Shown: positions 36,090-46,804 of the stretch, in pieces
Position numbering within the stretch: position 1 is the first letter of the stretch
Layout of the letters: the number at the start of each line of letters is the position of its first letter
Source of the DNA: Reticulascus tulasneorum
Taxonomy: Eukaryota > Ascomycota > Sordariomycetes > Glomerellales > Reticulascaceae
Reading direction: 5' to 3'
Assembly: GCA_001557505.1 (NCBI GenBank)
Contig: LSAX01000011.1
Coordinates: 744,001 to 808,000, forward strand
Length of the DNA stretch: 64,000 nt
Made by a program: the position numbers and the translations under genes
Notes under the pieces: generated by a model
Databases searched by the model: none
Told to the model about the DNA's origin: nothing
Seen by the model: only the letters and a program-made list of their open reading frames with translations

Positions 36090-37031
36090 TCAGGTTTCCG
36101 GCCGAAACTTTCCACGCTTCTCCCTCATTGCGTTAACCTTCCTTCGGTCCTCGTCGAACCTCGTGAGCAAAACGGCCTGTTCTGCCTTCCGTCTCTCCCG
36201 CAACTGGAACCGGTAGAAGTCTCTAGTTTCGGACTTCTTCTTTGTTTCCCGATCCAGCATCCTTTGCTTGGCCTCCTCGGCCGCAGTCTTGTTTGCTGGC
36301 GCACTCCTGCCACCTCGAGCTACTGTAACAAATCCATCCTCGTCGGGTTCGTTACGTAGCCTCTTCGCAGTCTCGACTGCCTCTTGCTCCTTCCTGTTGA
36401 AGACGTTGAAGAAGGCATGGACAGTCTTCTGCGTTGCTGACTTATCACAGCGGGACAATTGTAAATGTGCCGAAACCCATGCCGATCCAAGTGCGGATAC
36501 GTCGTCCGAAACACCCTCTCCCCAGGTGGGATATTTCTTGGTCTTCCGCAATTTCACAACTGCTTTCAGAACAAGATCAACGCTCTTCTCGTCGGCAAGA
36601 AGAACAATGGCGGTGCTGCCACTTGTCCGTATCTTGCGAGTCCAGGTCTCGGGGAGCTTAGCTGCTTCCTCTTCCTTTGCTCTCTCAGCTGCCTCGTGCT
36701 CATCCCGCTTGCGCTTCTTGTTATAGCCCGATAGCCTAAGGGCCCGAGCAGGGTCAATTTCGGACTGTGACTTGTGATCATCCTCGAAGATGATGCTCTC
36801 GAATCGTCCGGCACCGACTAGGGAAGCGAATACGGCACGAAAGTGTGCTTCGGTGCTATCAGTTGGGACGTTCTTCAGGAAGAGACTTCGAGAATCGTTC
36901 GCTGTCGGATATTTTGGAGCATTTCTTCGTATCCGCACTTCGTGAGTGGCAGTAACTGGACATGATGGTAGTGCCTGCACCTTGATAGGTAATATTGAGA
37001 ATTGCTCCCCAGGCGCAGCAGTTGGAGACAT
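36090..37031 (-). CDS. RRP7: Ribosomal RNA-processing protein 7
   Basis: Single exon, 313 aa, ATG at 37031-37029. Rrp7 belongs to the UTP-C/CK2 module of the small-subunit processome and is needed for 18S rRNA maturation in the nucleolus. Visible features are an RRM-like N-terminal region (RSLFLKNVPTDSTEAHFRAVF, with SGSTAIVLLADEKSVDLVL as the later strand), a basic nuclear-localisation-like stretch (NKKRKRDE), and the diagnostic C-terminal Rrp7 helix (RDFYRFQLRERRKAEQAVL, then RFDEDRRKVNAMREKRGKF). Length is close to the yeast protein (297 aa). No intron is needed. Confidence 0.92.
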   Translation of the reverse strand: MSPTAAPGEQFSILPIKVQALPSCPVTATHEVRIRRNAPKYPTANDSRSLFLKNVPTDSTEAHFRAVFASLVGAGRFESIIFEDDHKSQSEIDPARALRLSGYNKKRKRDEHEAAERAKEEEAAKLPETWTRKIRTSGSTAIVLLADEKSVDLVLKAVVKLRKTKKYPTWGEGVSDDVSALGSAWVSAHLQLSRCDKSATQKTVHAFFNVFNRKEQEAVETAKRLRNEPDEDGFVTVARGGRSAPANKTAAEEAKQRMLDRETKKKSETRDFYRFQLRERRKAEQAVLLTRFDEDRRKVNAMREKRGKFRPET

Positions 37032-38340
37032 TGCTAAAGTGAATAGAGGTTCAGAGGGCGCTTCTCAATCGAAAGCGGACATGTTTCTGCATTTGGGGTC
37101 AAGTTCCAAAAATTTGTATGTGAGCAAAAAGTTCTTGGTGGAGTCGATCAGCCTTGTTAGTGGGTGTTAAACTTCTGCAGTATTTGATTGGCCAGCCTCA
37201 AAAGTTCCATGCTTACATAACTGCACGTCGTCTATATTCTTGGCGATTAATGACTTTCAAACGGAGTTGCTCGATATTACCAAAAATCTCCTGAAGAGAG
37301 ATGGATTTTACTCTTTCAAACCTAAGAAGTAAATAAAAACGTTGCTTTTCATAACTCTGTGCAGACGAACCATCAGAGACAGGGTGACTCTCATTCTGGT
37401 GATGCTAGCTAGCCTTTCGGAGGACCAATTTTGTTTGCAGCTCCTATATCGACTCGTACGTACACTTAGCATCAGATTAAGAACTGCAATGAGCTTCTAC
37501 TAGTACCTAACTGCCTCACCTTTACAGACTTGCAGTGTATGCTTTATCTCGAGCTTAGGATAGGTTTGACACGGACATTATTCACCATTCCAGCATGTTG
37601 CTATTTGTAACTTCTTGGCTATGCTCATCCGTGAAGATCCCTTGCGCATATCACCAATGCGCCTGGCCTTGTATTTTGTCTCTCCAGTGATATGAATGTG
37701 AGATGGTGTTCACCAGTGGCAGTCCAGAGCTCACACGTTCGAATCCCAAGGAAAGCAGAGCAAAAAAAAGGGATAGTACACTTTATAAACACCATAATAA
37801 ATAGCAAAAAACTAACAAAAGAAAGGGGGGCTATCTTACTTACCTGCCGTATTCACCTGTCCGGCCGTCCTCACGCCCAGCTTCCGAGAGGGAAGGTCCT
37901 GCGCGCCCGCGGTAAGGTGTATTTCAAGTAAATGTTGAGCAACCGATCGGGTATTTATTTGTAGCTCAACTTAGGGACAGCCGCGTGCGTCACGCGGCTT
38001 AACCACTAAGCCATCTACACCTTGTGATAACAAGCTCAGGTATTTAGATATATGAAGTATGACCACGTCGAGGCTGAGTGGGAGGTGAGATGCTGGTTTA
38101 GGGGTAACGAGTTTTGACTTCACCTCCATGTCGAACTACGAAGATATACTCACGGATATCTGCGACATGATGGATGGACACGGTCCGCCGTCTTGATGTG
38201 TGTATATGGCGCTGCAATCTATGGCGAGGTAGGTTGAATCCGGTCATGTATAGCCATGAAAACTAAGGCAGTGTCTGTCTAGATTTCTTTCGTCCAATAT
38301 AAATGGCTATGGTCTTCGAATTATTATGGCAGATGCCCAA
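37032..38340. other. Intergenic region with tRNA-like structure
   Basis: 1.3 kb between RRP7 and the MOSC fusion gene, both on the minus strand. It is A/T-rich near 37.2-37.5 kb. It holds the tRNA-like element described separately and, on the plus strand at 37737-37747, a GTTCGAATCCC string that matches a tRNA B box but lacks a partner A box or a foldable arm. Confidence 0.5.
37914..38023 (-). other. tRNA-like structured element (possible tRNA relic)
   Basis: The 110-nt segment is bounded by an 8-bp inverted repeat (AAGGTGTA ... TACACCTT). Read on the minus strand it starts GGTGTAG-AT-GGCT-TAGTGGTTA-AGCC, which is a normal acceptor strand and a canonical D-arm with an A-box match (TGGCTTAGTGG). 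Next is a GC-rich hairpin (AGCCGCGT/ACGCGGCT, loop GACGC), where an anticodon arm would be. A 7-bp stem GTTGAGC/GCTCAAC resembles a long variable arm, a weak ATTT/AAAT hairpin lies at the T-arm position, and the 3' strand TACACC closes the structure. The anticodon loop lacks the invariant U33 and there is no B box, so it is not a normal nuclear tRNA. It may be a decayed tRNA or a tRNA-derived short element. Confidence 0.4.
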
Positions 38341-40038
38341 TCAAATCTCTATAGCGATTCTACCAATGCCTCGACTTACGCAGGCTAACATAGCCGTCTT
38401 CTTTTCAGTCGTCGACAACGCCGTCCCCCTGTGATCTACCTTCCCGGCCGTCAGAGTCACCTTGCAAGTACCACAATTGCCCACCTCGCAGCTCGAAGGC
38501 ATGTCCCCAAGCTCTTTTCGCAAAACCTCGAGAAGTGACTCCTCCTCTCCTACATTCAACACCTTATTCCCCCGATTCGCGATCTCCACCTCGAAGGGAT
38601 CACCGGATATGTCCGCCGCAAACGCCTCGTAGTGTATCTCATTCTCACTTAAGCCGCAGTCCTCCGCTGCCTTGCGAGCTGCCTCGTTCATACGGTTCGG
38701 GCCACAGACGTAGACATGGCTGTTCCACTTGAGGTTCTTGAGAATGCCATGGATGTCCATCCTTTCGCCCTTGGATCTATCGTAAAGACGGATGTGTGAG
38801 CTAAATGGAGCAAGCCTTTCTTTGAGTGGGACATCATCTGCGGAGCGGACGGCATAGTTTAGTTCGTAATTGTAGTGGACCTCGTCCATTCCCACGATCA
38901 GAGCTAGGAACGCTGTGATTCCTATCCCACCCACAATGAAGACGTGATTGCTGGCCATACTCGAAGGAATGACATCGGCTGTGAGCCTTCCAACTTGGAT
39001 GATGTCTCCGATATTAGTTGAACGGTGAAGATATTCCGAACCTCCGCGGCCGTTGTCTTCCAGTGCAATACCGAGCTCAAACTTATTGCGATCACCCGAT
39101 ACGACAGAATATGTGCGTAAGAGGCCGTTCGGCAGTAACAGTTTTGCATGGGCCCCTTCTGGAAGTCGCTCGGCTTCCGGATCAATCGCCACGGCTTCTA
39201 GTACGAATGAAGTGATTCGAGGCGTTTCTGTTATCTTGGAGAGTATCTTAAAATCTTTCCATTGCTCGACGGGTTTCTCTCCTCGTGCCGCCTTAGCTTT
39301 AGCCTTTGCAACCCGTCTCTTAAACGCGTTTCTGCTTTCATCTCCCAGAGCCTCAATGCCAGCAAGCTCCTCATTCATCGCCATGTCGTCCATGTTTCTG
39401 TGGAGGTACTCTTGCACCCTCTCGATCGTCCATTTCGGCCAGCGTCTCTCCACGAGCTTGATCTCATCTCCTGCTTTGACGGTTCCCTCCTTGACCACTC
39501 GGTAATACCATCCGGTCCGACTGTATTTATATGTATTTGGCGCAAAATTCTTCAACTGGAACCGGTGGTTCAGTTTGAAACACGGCTGGCGTGGCAAGCT
39601 GACTTGCAGCACGACTTGGTCCCCAATCGCGATGATATCCCCAACGCAAACGTTTCGTTCGTTCATGTGCTTGGTGACAAAGTTCTCACCAAAACCACCT
39701 GGTTTGAAACGATCCGCGGCTACAGGAAACTCGGCCTTCCATGCTGGATAGTGAGAACAGCAATCTGTAAAGGGGTCACATCAGAATGTGAGCAAGAAGA
39801 CAATAGTTTGAAGCTCACAGCTGTGGATAGCTTTGTCCACACCCCCGTGGAAGGTAGGGTCATGCTCATCTCCTTCGAGCCCCAGGCGAGAAACTCGCAT
39901 TGGTCCGGGACACAGAGTCTTGTCAATGCCAGACTCAATCTCGAGCCCCGGCATTTTCTTCATCTTACTTGTCCGTACTTCAAGCAAGGTATCGGTGGCA
40001 AAAGGCGACCAGAGATCAACCTCTGAGTCCCGCGCCAT
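38341..40038 (-). CDS. MOSC domain - ferredoxin:NAD(P)H reductase - 2Fe-2S fusion protein
   Basis: Two exons on the minus strand: 40038-39819 and 39764-38341 (54-nt intron), 547 aa. Start is GCCATGG; splicing forms AIHS-YCCSHYPAWK. Residues about 10-170 form a YiiM-like MOSC domain (LEGDEHDPTFHGG, FKPGGFGENF, VSLPRQPCFKLNHRF, with Cys in the position used for molybdenum or sulfur handling), followed by the helical YiiM C-terminal segment (YLHRNMDDMAM). From about residue 215 an FAD/FMN-binding reductase domain (LRTYSVVSGD) and NAD(P)-binding domain (FIVGGIGITAFLALI, YVCGPNRM) follow. A plant-type 2Fe-2S domain closes the protein, with Cys499, Cys504, Cys507 (C-x4-C-x2-C) and Cys535. The single chain could pass electrons from NAD(P)H through flavin and iron-sulfur to a Mo-linked or N-hydroxylated substrate; the reaction is inferred, not known. 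Confidence 0.9.
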
Positions 40039-43000
40039 GGTGAAAGCCGTCAACTACCGGTGCAGGTATTGAGAACAGGTGGTCAACACTCGGTGGGGTG
40101 GAAAGGGAAGATGGTTTGGCAGGATCAATAGAATTTCGACTGTTGTATTTATACCCCTTTCCTACCTGCCTTTTATTCCCTGGGCTGCATAACAGACGCG
40201 CCAAATATTTTGGGGGACCCGTTCGAAGAGCCAAAACCACAAACCTTCTTCACTATTCTTACACCTTTTTCCTGAGCCAAGCTACACCGGACATGGTGAG
40301 ATTTGTACACATCTCCCGTATGGCACGCGAATCCTTTAAGCGCACCGTTATCACGAACCCCGCAGTCGCGTCATTAGGCGGGGCATTTCTGTGTTACAAA
40401 CACTCAAAAGAGTAAGATCGAGCACCTGAGTAACGAGCAAAATACAGCTATGAAAACGAGCCAAAACTCCTGTAAATGCTGTACATGTTCGCTCTTGCCA
40501 AGTGCCTTATTAAGCGTCTCTGGTCTGACACGCCCTTGGGAAGAATAGAAGCTGGGTTCTCGGGGTTAGGAGATAATGTCGTATAACAATACCAATCAAA
40601 TAATCAAAAAGCGTAGACGTGAATATGCAATGCTCCGCCCGCGGAGATGTCAAAATTCAGTAACTGCTTCGTAAGTCCGTCCTCGATTCAGCTAGTCGCT
40701 CTGCGCGCGAAATCGGTTTAATATCATGGTCAAACGGCACCGCGTAACATCGACTGTTCTCGCTATGTGTGTCATGTGATAGTAGGCCCAAGACGAATGG
40801 AAGAGATATGGGCTAAGAAGAGTGTGGAGGTGGGCTCAATGGCCAAGTCCTTGGTTTCGTTTGCGGCTCTTGCAACCTGTGTTGTCTCTTTTGGAATTCT
40901 CATCCCAGTTTGGCATATGGCAGAAAAGACATTTATAAGCAACCCCTGTGGGTGGCACAATGATTGGCATGGAGATTTTCACCGCGGGCCTGTCTGTCCA
41001 ATGACTCTGCAGTTTGCACTAGCTTGTGTGACACTTCACAACCATGTATGGATGGCATGGAAATGAAGCGTGATCGGTACAAGTGACAGTGCATAGGGTA
41101 GATGTCACGGGCAAACTAGCAAAATGGTCTGCGCAAGAATGTTGGGCGCCATCAGTTTTATAGTTTGTTGAGATTGGGCTCACATGGCATCAGCAAACCT
41201 ACCACGCAGTGTATAAAACTGATTCATGTCCCGCAGCGTAACCAGGTTGCAGGTGACAGATCATAAACCTCATGAGACACATTCTGCCAGTCCACAGATG
41301 AGGCTCTGAAAATCCGATGGCTCCGTAAACCCCCAACTCAAAGAGTGAGCTGTCCCACAGATGCCCAGGCATGTCGTTTCGTGCCTATGATTGCCGTGTT
41401 CGTCAGACTAGGACGGGTCCCACCGAGCACGGCATGATGTGCAACATGGCCTGAGCACGGCAAATAGAATATAGACACGATGGATGACTGCTCGTTCCCG
41501 GTACGACCTCTGGCTGCTAGTCATTGACCGTCTGTTTCCGGTGCAGCCTTGCCAAGCAGCCCATGAGGCTTGCGAGTATTCGAACATGGAGCCCAATGGC
41601 CACTCCACCCCCTTTTGAACCGCGAACCTGTATTCACATGTAGAAGACAGTCGCGTCTGATAACCAATATATCGGCTGAGACGTGGCCACCCGCGATTGA
41701 TGGGCAGTTTCGAAACGGAAGGTCGGATGAGCTGGACCCGATTCGAGCCGGGGGAAGCGTTCATAGCGTTCCGCGATATTGCCAAACTGGCGTCATGTAC
41801 AATGTATGTGCTTCGCCCAAAACGGGAAGGCATCGCGTTGGCGGCTTATCCATTGGCGATCGCGGCCACCCCAGTCTCGCCAAATGAAGCATCAACATGA
41901 GCCTCGGCAACTAGCTCATTGCGGCTCAAAATTACAAACCCGCAGTCAGGAGACCTGGAAATTCCAAGGCTTGCGGGATAAAAACGCCGGCTAGTATCGA
42001 CTTGGCACTGGCCAGTAGTGTAAACCGCGTCAGCCGCCAACAATATGTTGGCCCGAAGGCGAGTTGCCGGGGATTCAGCTGATCTATCGCAGCGCAATAG
42101 TCATCCTTCAGCCTCTTGGCTGACTGTAGCTTACCCCACAGAGATGTCTGCTGACGTGGGATGTAGAAACAAGCACTTGTTTTGTTCCCCATGGTGAATC
42201 AACGAAGACAGACAAGAAGAGATGCGTAGCTAGCGGAGAGAAATTGAGATGAGGGGAAATGGCTGAGCCTGATTAGAGGCGAGAGAAAAACAATTGCCCT
42301 GGAAGAATGATACATAACGATACCACGGAGTACCGGGGCGCTGTCTAAGGTGGGGGGTGCTGCGATCTGCAATGGGGAGCAGAGCCTCAATCGAGGCCCC
42401 ATACCCAGCGCTGATTGGATAAGAAGGCTGAGAACGAATCCGACCTTGCTGCACATAGATAGAATATGCCTACATGTCCATTATAAGTTACTTCCTAGCA
42501 GAGTTTTTCTGGGATTGCATGGTCCGGGGAACGCGTCCCACCAATTATGGAGCTAGCAGGTCCCCCTTCTCTCATTTATGCAGATTATCGTCCCTACAAT
42601 TCACCGGCTGACAGAGCCTCATGAATACCTAGTAAGTTTCCCCACCGGCCATACTACTTGCCCGATTGAAAGTCTCGCGGAGCAACAACCGGCTGTTTTC
42701 TCCCCGTTATCGTGTGTATCTCAGGCCATCATGCCCTTTAGCATGTTTCGCCGACTCAGTGACAAACACCGGGTTCCCAACCTGCTCTATACTTCTTCCC
42801 AGTCCAACTCCACGATGCTTGCTCTCTTCTCAGAACACGTGGTAGGTGCCACGGCAGGAAGCAGCGACAGATGTCACGAGCTGGTACGCCCTTCGGGGCA
42901 ATCGGCCAGGGGCAACATAATTTGACAAACTGCTTGGAGGCAAGGAGCTTGACGTTCCCGTGCACTACTAGGGAATGAAGTCATTATCGATTTACATTCC

Positions 43001-43330
43001 GGGGCATCGGCCCACTGCTATCGGATAGCGCGTGCAAGGGCTAGTCTACGGTAGATTAAAAGTCCAGTCTCACAGCCTTGCGGCTCTTCGAATATGTATA
43101 AAGATTGCGCACTTGCGGCTCAAAGTCCTCCCCCGCCTCTGAGCCTAGCCATGCTTTCTTTGCTGGCCGTCTCCTCACCCCCTCCTTGGCCAGACGAGAG
43201 AACCGCTGTCTACGCATGCGCCTCATCAGGTCATCCCACATTGTCTACGCCCCCCGGCCACATCGTCGGACTGCCCCCTCATAGCAAATGATTGGGCACT
43301 CGAAGTCTGGCAGTCGTGTGCACAGCGAGT
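40039..43330. other. Gene-poor region between the MOSC fusion and the F-box gene
   Basis: 3.3 kb with no supported gene. A 75-codon frame at 40839-41066 with a hydrophobic N-terminus is the only candidate and is weak. Remaining frames are short and overlap on both strands. Confidence 0.5.
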
Positions 43331-45441
43331 ATGCAACGGCTGCCGATCGAGATTATGTCCTACATTGTGAACCCTCTGGATTTGGATGACATCTTTAATC
43401 TAAGTTCCACTTGCCGACAGTTCCAGTATCTTGTTCGAAATGACAACATATGCAGAACGGCACTGGAGGTGAATTCGGCCCACCGACCCGTTCTATGCTC
43501 ACGAGTGACGCTGACAGAGTGGCTTAGGCTCATGCTTCGTCATCCCCAGAAGCCTGCGCTGCTCATTTCACCAGTCAGTACGCTCGAGAGTTCAGGAAGC
43601 TCGTAAAGCGTCGGGCGGCTCTTGCCACCGCCACTCCTTACGTTGTTGCCGTAGTCGCAGTAGCGGACGCCTTCATCTATTCTGATGGAACACTCTGCTA
43701 TACCGTAGGCCGTGAGTGGCTGAGGATTCTTGATCTTCACCGCTCTTCTCGCCAAGAAATCGTCATCAGTATACCTGAGTTTCTTGATGTTACAATTCAA
43801 GATGCCCGTGGGATCAAGAAACATAAGTTTACTCCCTTGCAATTTACGCATGGCATTCTCTCTTGCCTTTATACCCAGTATACCGACAAAGCCAAAAGCT
43901 GGCTTGTGGTTTTCAGACCGCACAATAGGCAGCTTCTAACCGTCCATCGGCTCGACTCCTCCTTTAAAATCTTCGTCCGGAACGATCAGAAATATCTCTA
44001 CTATGGTACGCATTCTGATCATGGGGAAGATGGTTTTAGACGCTGGGTACTACGTGGGTTTAGTATTGATAACCAAGAATGGTTACCCCGAAGGATTCAG
44101 CTTTCCGACATGGTTGGCTCTGAGATCGGGTCAACTATTTGCTTCGATATCTTCGAAGGATATTTTTACGGGCTTTCTAGTTTGACAGAATTCGAACTCC
44201 ATGACAGAGATTGGACGACCTCTTCTTATTACGCCTGTCGCTTCCCGCTTGACCAGCCAACGCGCGAGCAGACAGAGCTTACAACTAAAGAAGGAATGTG
44301 GCGACGTGACCACGGGGAGGGACCAATAGATGATAGGTGGAGTGTTCTGAAACTTGAAAAGGACCAGGCTAGTGGCAAAGTCATGGTAGTAGAGATCCGA
44401 AGAGAGTGGCTGGCCAAAGAAAGCCAAAGCCGACGCACCTGTTATAGAAAGGAGCTCGTCTTTTCCGAGAAAATGGCCGGATTTGAGGATGACCTTGACA
44501 CCACAGAGGTCATCCAAGCGAGTTCGACTGGTGTCACTTTTGGCGGCGCAACCTCGCAGGATTCTGCGCATGGCGTTGAGCAGAATCAAACGCAGGATCG
44601 CAAGCAGCGATTACCGCAATACGTTCATGGGGGGGACGACGCATTTACCTCGCACAACTTTACACTAAGTCAGTGTTATATACGTTCATACGCCACTTCG
44701 GCCGAATCATTTATTGATCTAGTAAATGATCCTCCAACCTGCAACTCGATCTCCCAGCGTCTACGACTGCGGGCGATCTCCAGACGGCTCCGCCCAGACG
44801 ACGCAAAGTCCGATCTTTCGAAAGCTGCCCAAAAGCAACCACAATCTGGCATCGCCACGGAACAAGAGTTTGACAGAGTTTGTCAGCCCAACAAGGTATC
44901 AATGTGGCCGCCAGAGCCCGATGGCGCACAGCAGCCGAATCATCATCTCGATGCGCTGTACAATATCTTAAATGTCCCATCCCACGCGGGAAAGGTCCAG
45001 GGCTCTATGGATGACCACTCATTGGTGTATGGCGTGGGGGGCGGAACTCGCGATAGCATGATGGCAGTCGTGTTCGTTTCCTTTGATTCTTCTCACAAAC
45101 TGCATGGACTCAAACCGTACGATCGGGGTCCGAGGCCAACAATAGCCGCCACAAGCAAGGTCGAAGACCTCTCCAAGGAGAGCAGGGCGCACGAAAACGG
45201 CAAGTGGGAAGAGCCATACTGTGACAACGCACAAGCGAAGACAATCGCATCAACCATCAACGAAGTCCCGTCTCCCAAGACATGCGAAGCTATGCAACTG
45301 TCCCCCACCGAGGAGAGAGATCCAATGAGCACATCGTCCAATGCATCTTCCTGCATATCATGGGCAAGGGTAGCGCCTGCAATGTATCTCGACATCTTTC
45401 GCTCGGGTAGAGAGCCACTGGGATTCAGTTTTGCCCTCTAA
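43331..45441 (+). CDS. F-box domain protein of unknown target
   Basis: Two exons, 43331-43468 and 43528-45441 (59-nt intron, GTGAAT donor, CTGAC branch, CTTAG acceptor), 683 aa. The intron was placed because the N-terminal and C-terminal frames differ and only this junction avoids a TAG while giving CRTALE followed by AHASSSPEA and the conserved QYAREFRKLVKRRAAL. The F-box is at residues 4-40 (LPIEIMSYIVNPLDLDDIF). The middle region (TLCYTVGREWLRILDLHR, YLYYGTHSDHGEDGFRRWVL, MVGSEIGSTICFDIFEGYFYG, MWRRDHEG-like EGPIDDRW) belongs to a large Pezizomycotina F-box family with a propeller-like body. The last 300 residues are Ser/Gln-rich with no domain I know. Probably an SCF ubiquitin-ligase adaptor; substrate unknown. 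Confidence 0.82.
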
Positions 45442-46804
45442 ACTCACCAACGAGTTCCGCTTGTCTCGCAATCACGCCATGCTACAAGCCTGGCTAACCA
45501 AGCGCCTCAGGCCGCAGCGCCATTAGCATTAGGCGATTTGTGGCTATAAATCTTCAGCAGGAAACAACTGAAGTAGTCTGAGACGCTCGTGGGGGTGTCA
45601 TTAGCGCCAGTCTTTCCCCGAAGCGTAGTCGTCGCAGGGGGTTGTCCAATGGTGGTTTAGGAGAAGCTTCGGCCAGGAGGCACGTGCCGAGAGCTGCTTC
45701 CAAGCTGCACTCTTTTGTACTATTTACTTTCTCTCGGCGGTAAACTGAGAAGATCTAACTGAGATTGGATAGTCTGGCCGGAGGATGCGTTAGTGGCATG
45801 CATATCTGGTTGCCTTGTCTCGCCCGGCTTCCGTTGAGAAATGGTCCGCGCCTTACCTTTACCGAGAAACGTATTTCTTCGAGGCTCTGCAATTCTGCCT
45901 TTTAGCATGTAAAAGGGAACTAAAAAGCAAAATAACATCATCTTGTTGCGCGATCATGTTGGGTCCAGACTCGTGCAGCCAAAGGCGCCATGTCGGTTCG
46001 TCAACTTGGACGCTGCGGAGATGCAGTTCAAGGCCGGGGTTTAATTGAACTTGCATTGCAATTATTGATGCTACGCAGTAAGGCACGAACCGCAGGACAG
46101 ACCCATGCACATGTACTTTTAAAGCCAGCGAAATTACAACTCCCTGAATGGGAATGTCAACTACTACGTACTGGGTAGCCTCGAGGTTGATGTGAGCTAG
46201 GCCAAGTACTTCCTCCCTGCAATACAACTCTATACCCTTGCGGCCTGACAACCACAGCCGCTACGTTCTGCATTTAATCGAATGCATCAGTAGAATCTAT
46301 ATCACACGGCGGTTGTCGGGTTGTGTGGCTTGATGTAGCGACGACTGTCTGCGTGTTGACTGGACCGACGGCCATGCGATATCATCTTGTTGGTAAAAAC
46401 AAACTCCCCCACACAGCCTGGATGAGAGAGAATTACCCAATTAGAACCATCTCGGAAGTCTCATGCCAAGTTTACTACTCAAGTATGTAAATTGAATTTG
46501 GAATGCTTCCCCCCTCCCCGGGCTCAAGTCGGTTGGGCCAGAGCCAAACATCGGATGGCCTCAGACTGTGCACTTAGCTGCAGCTGCAGCCGGCGCCATC
46601 ACCCGATTCTTCGAATTACCGGACTATTCCCATTCCCTCTGCTTGCGCCGATGTCCAGGATGCAATTCTCGGTCCCCAGATGTCCGTCTCTATCAGGCCA
46701 TCACTCTCACAGGTTAACAGATCCTACTGTCTACTCCCAAATCCGTGCCACAGCACCATACCGAATAAGCAAGAGAAAGCTACCCAACCCCTCCTAACGG
46801 CTCA
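45442..46804. other. Convergent intergenic region F-box / BAR-SH3
   Basis: 1.36 kb with 3' UTRs and no supported gene. Short frames occur on both strands but lack family signal. Confidence 0.55.

Noticed and set aside
37737..37747. GTTCGAATCCC, a tRNA B-box match
   Set aside because: No A box at the right distance on the same strand and no T-stem pairing, so no tRNA is called.
41735..41752. CCCGATTCGAGCCGGG resembling a T-arm
   Set aside because: A 4-bp stem forms, but no A box or cloverleaf is found on either strand.
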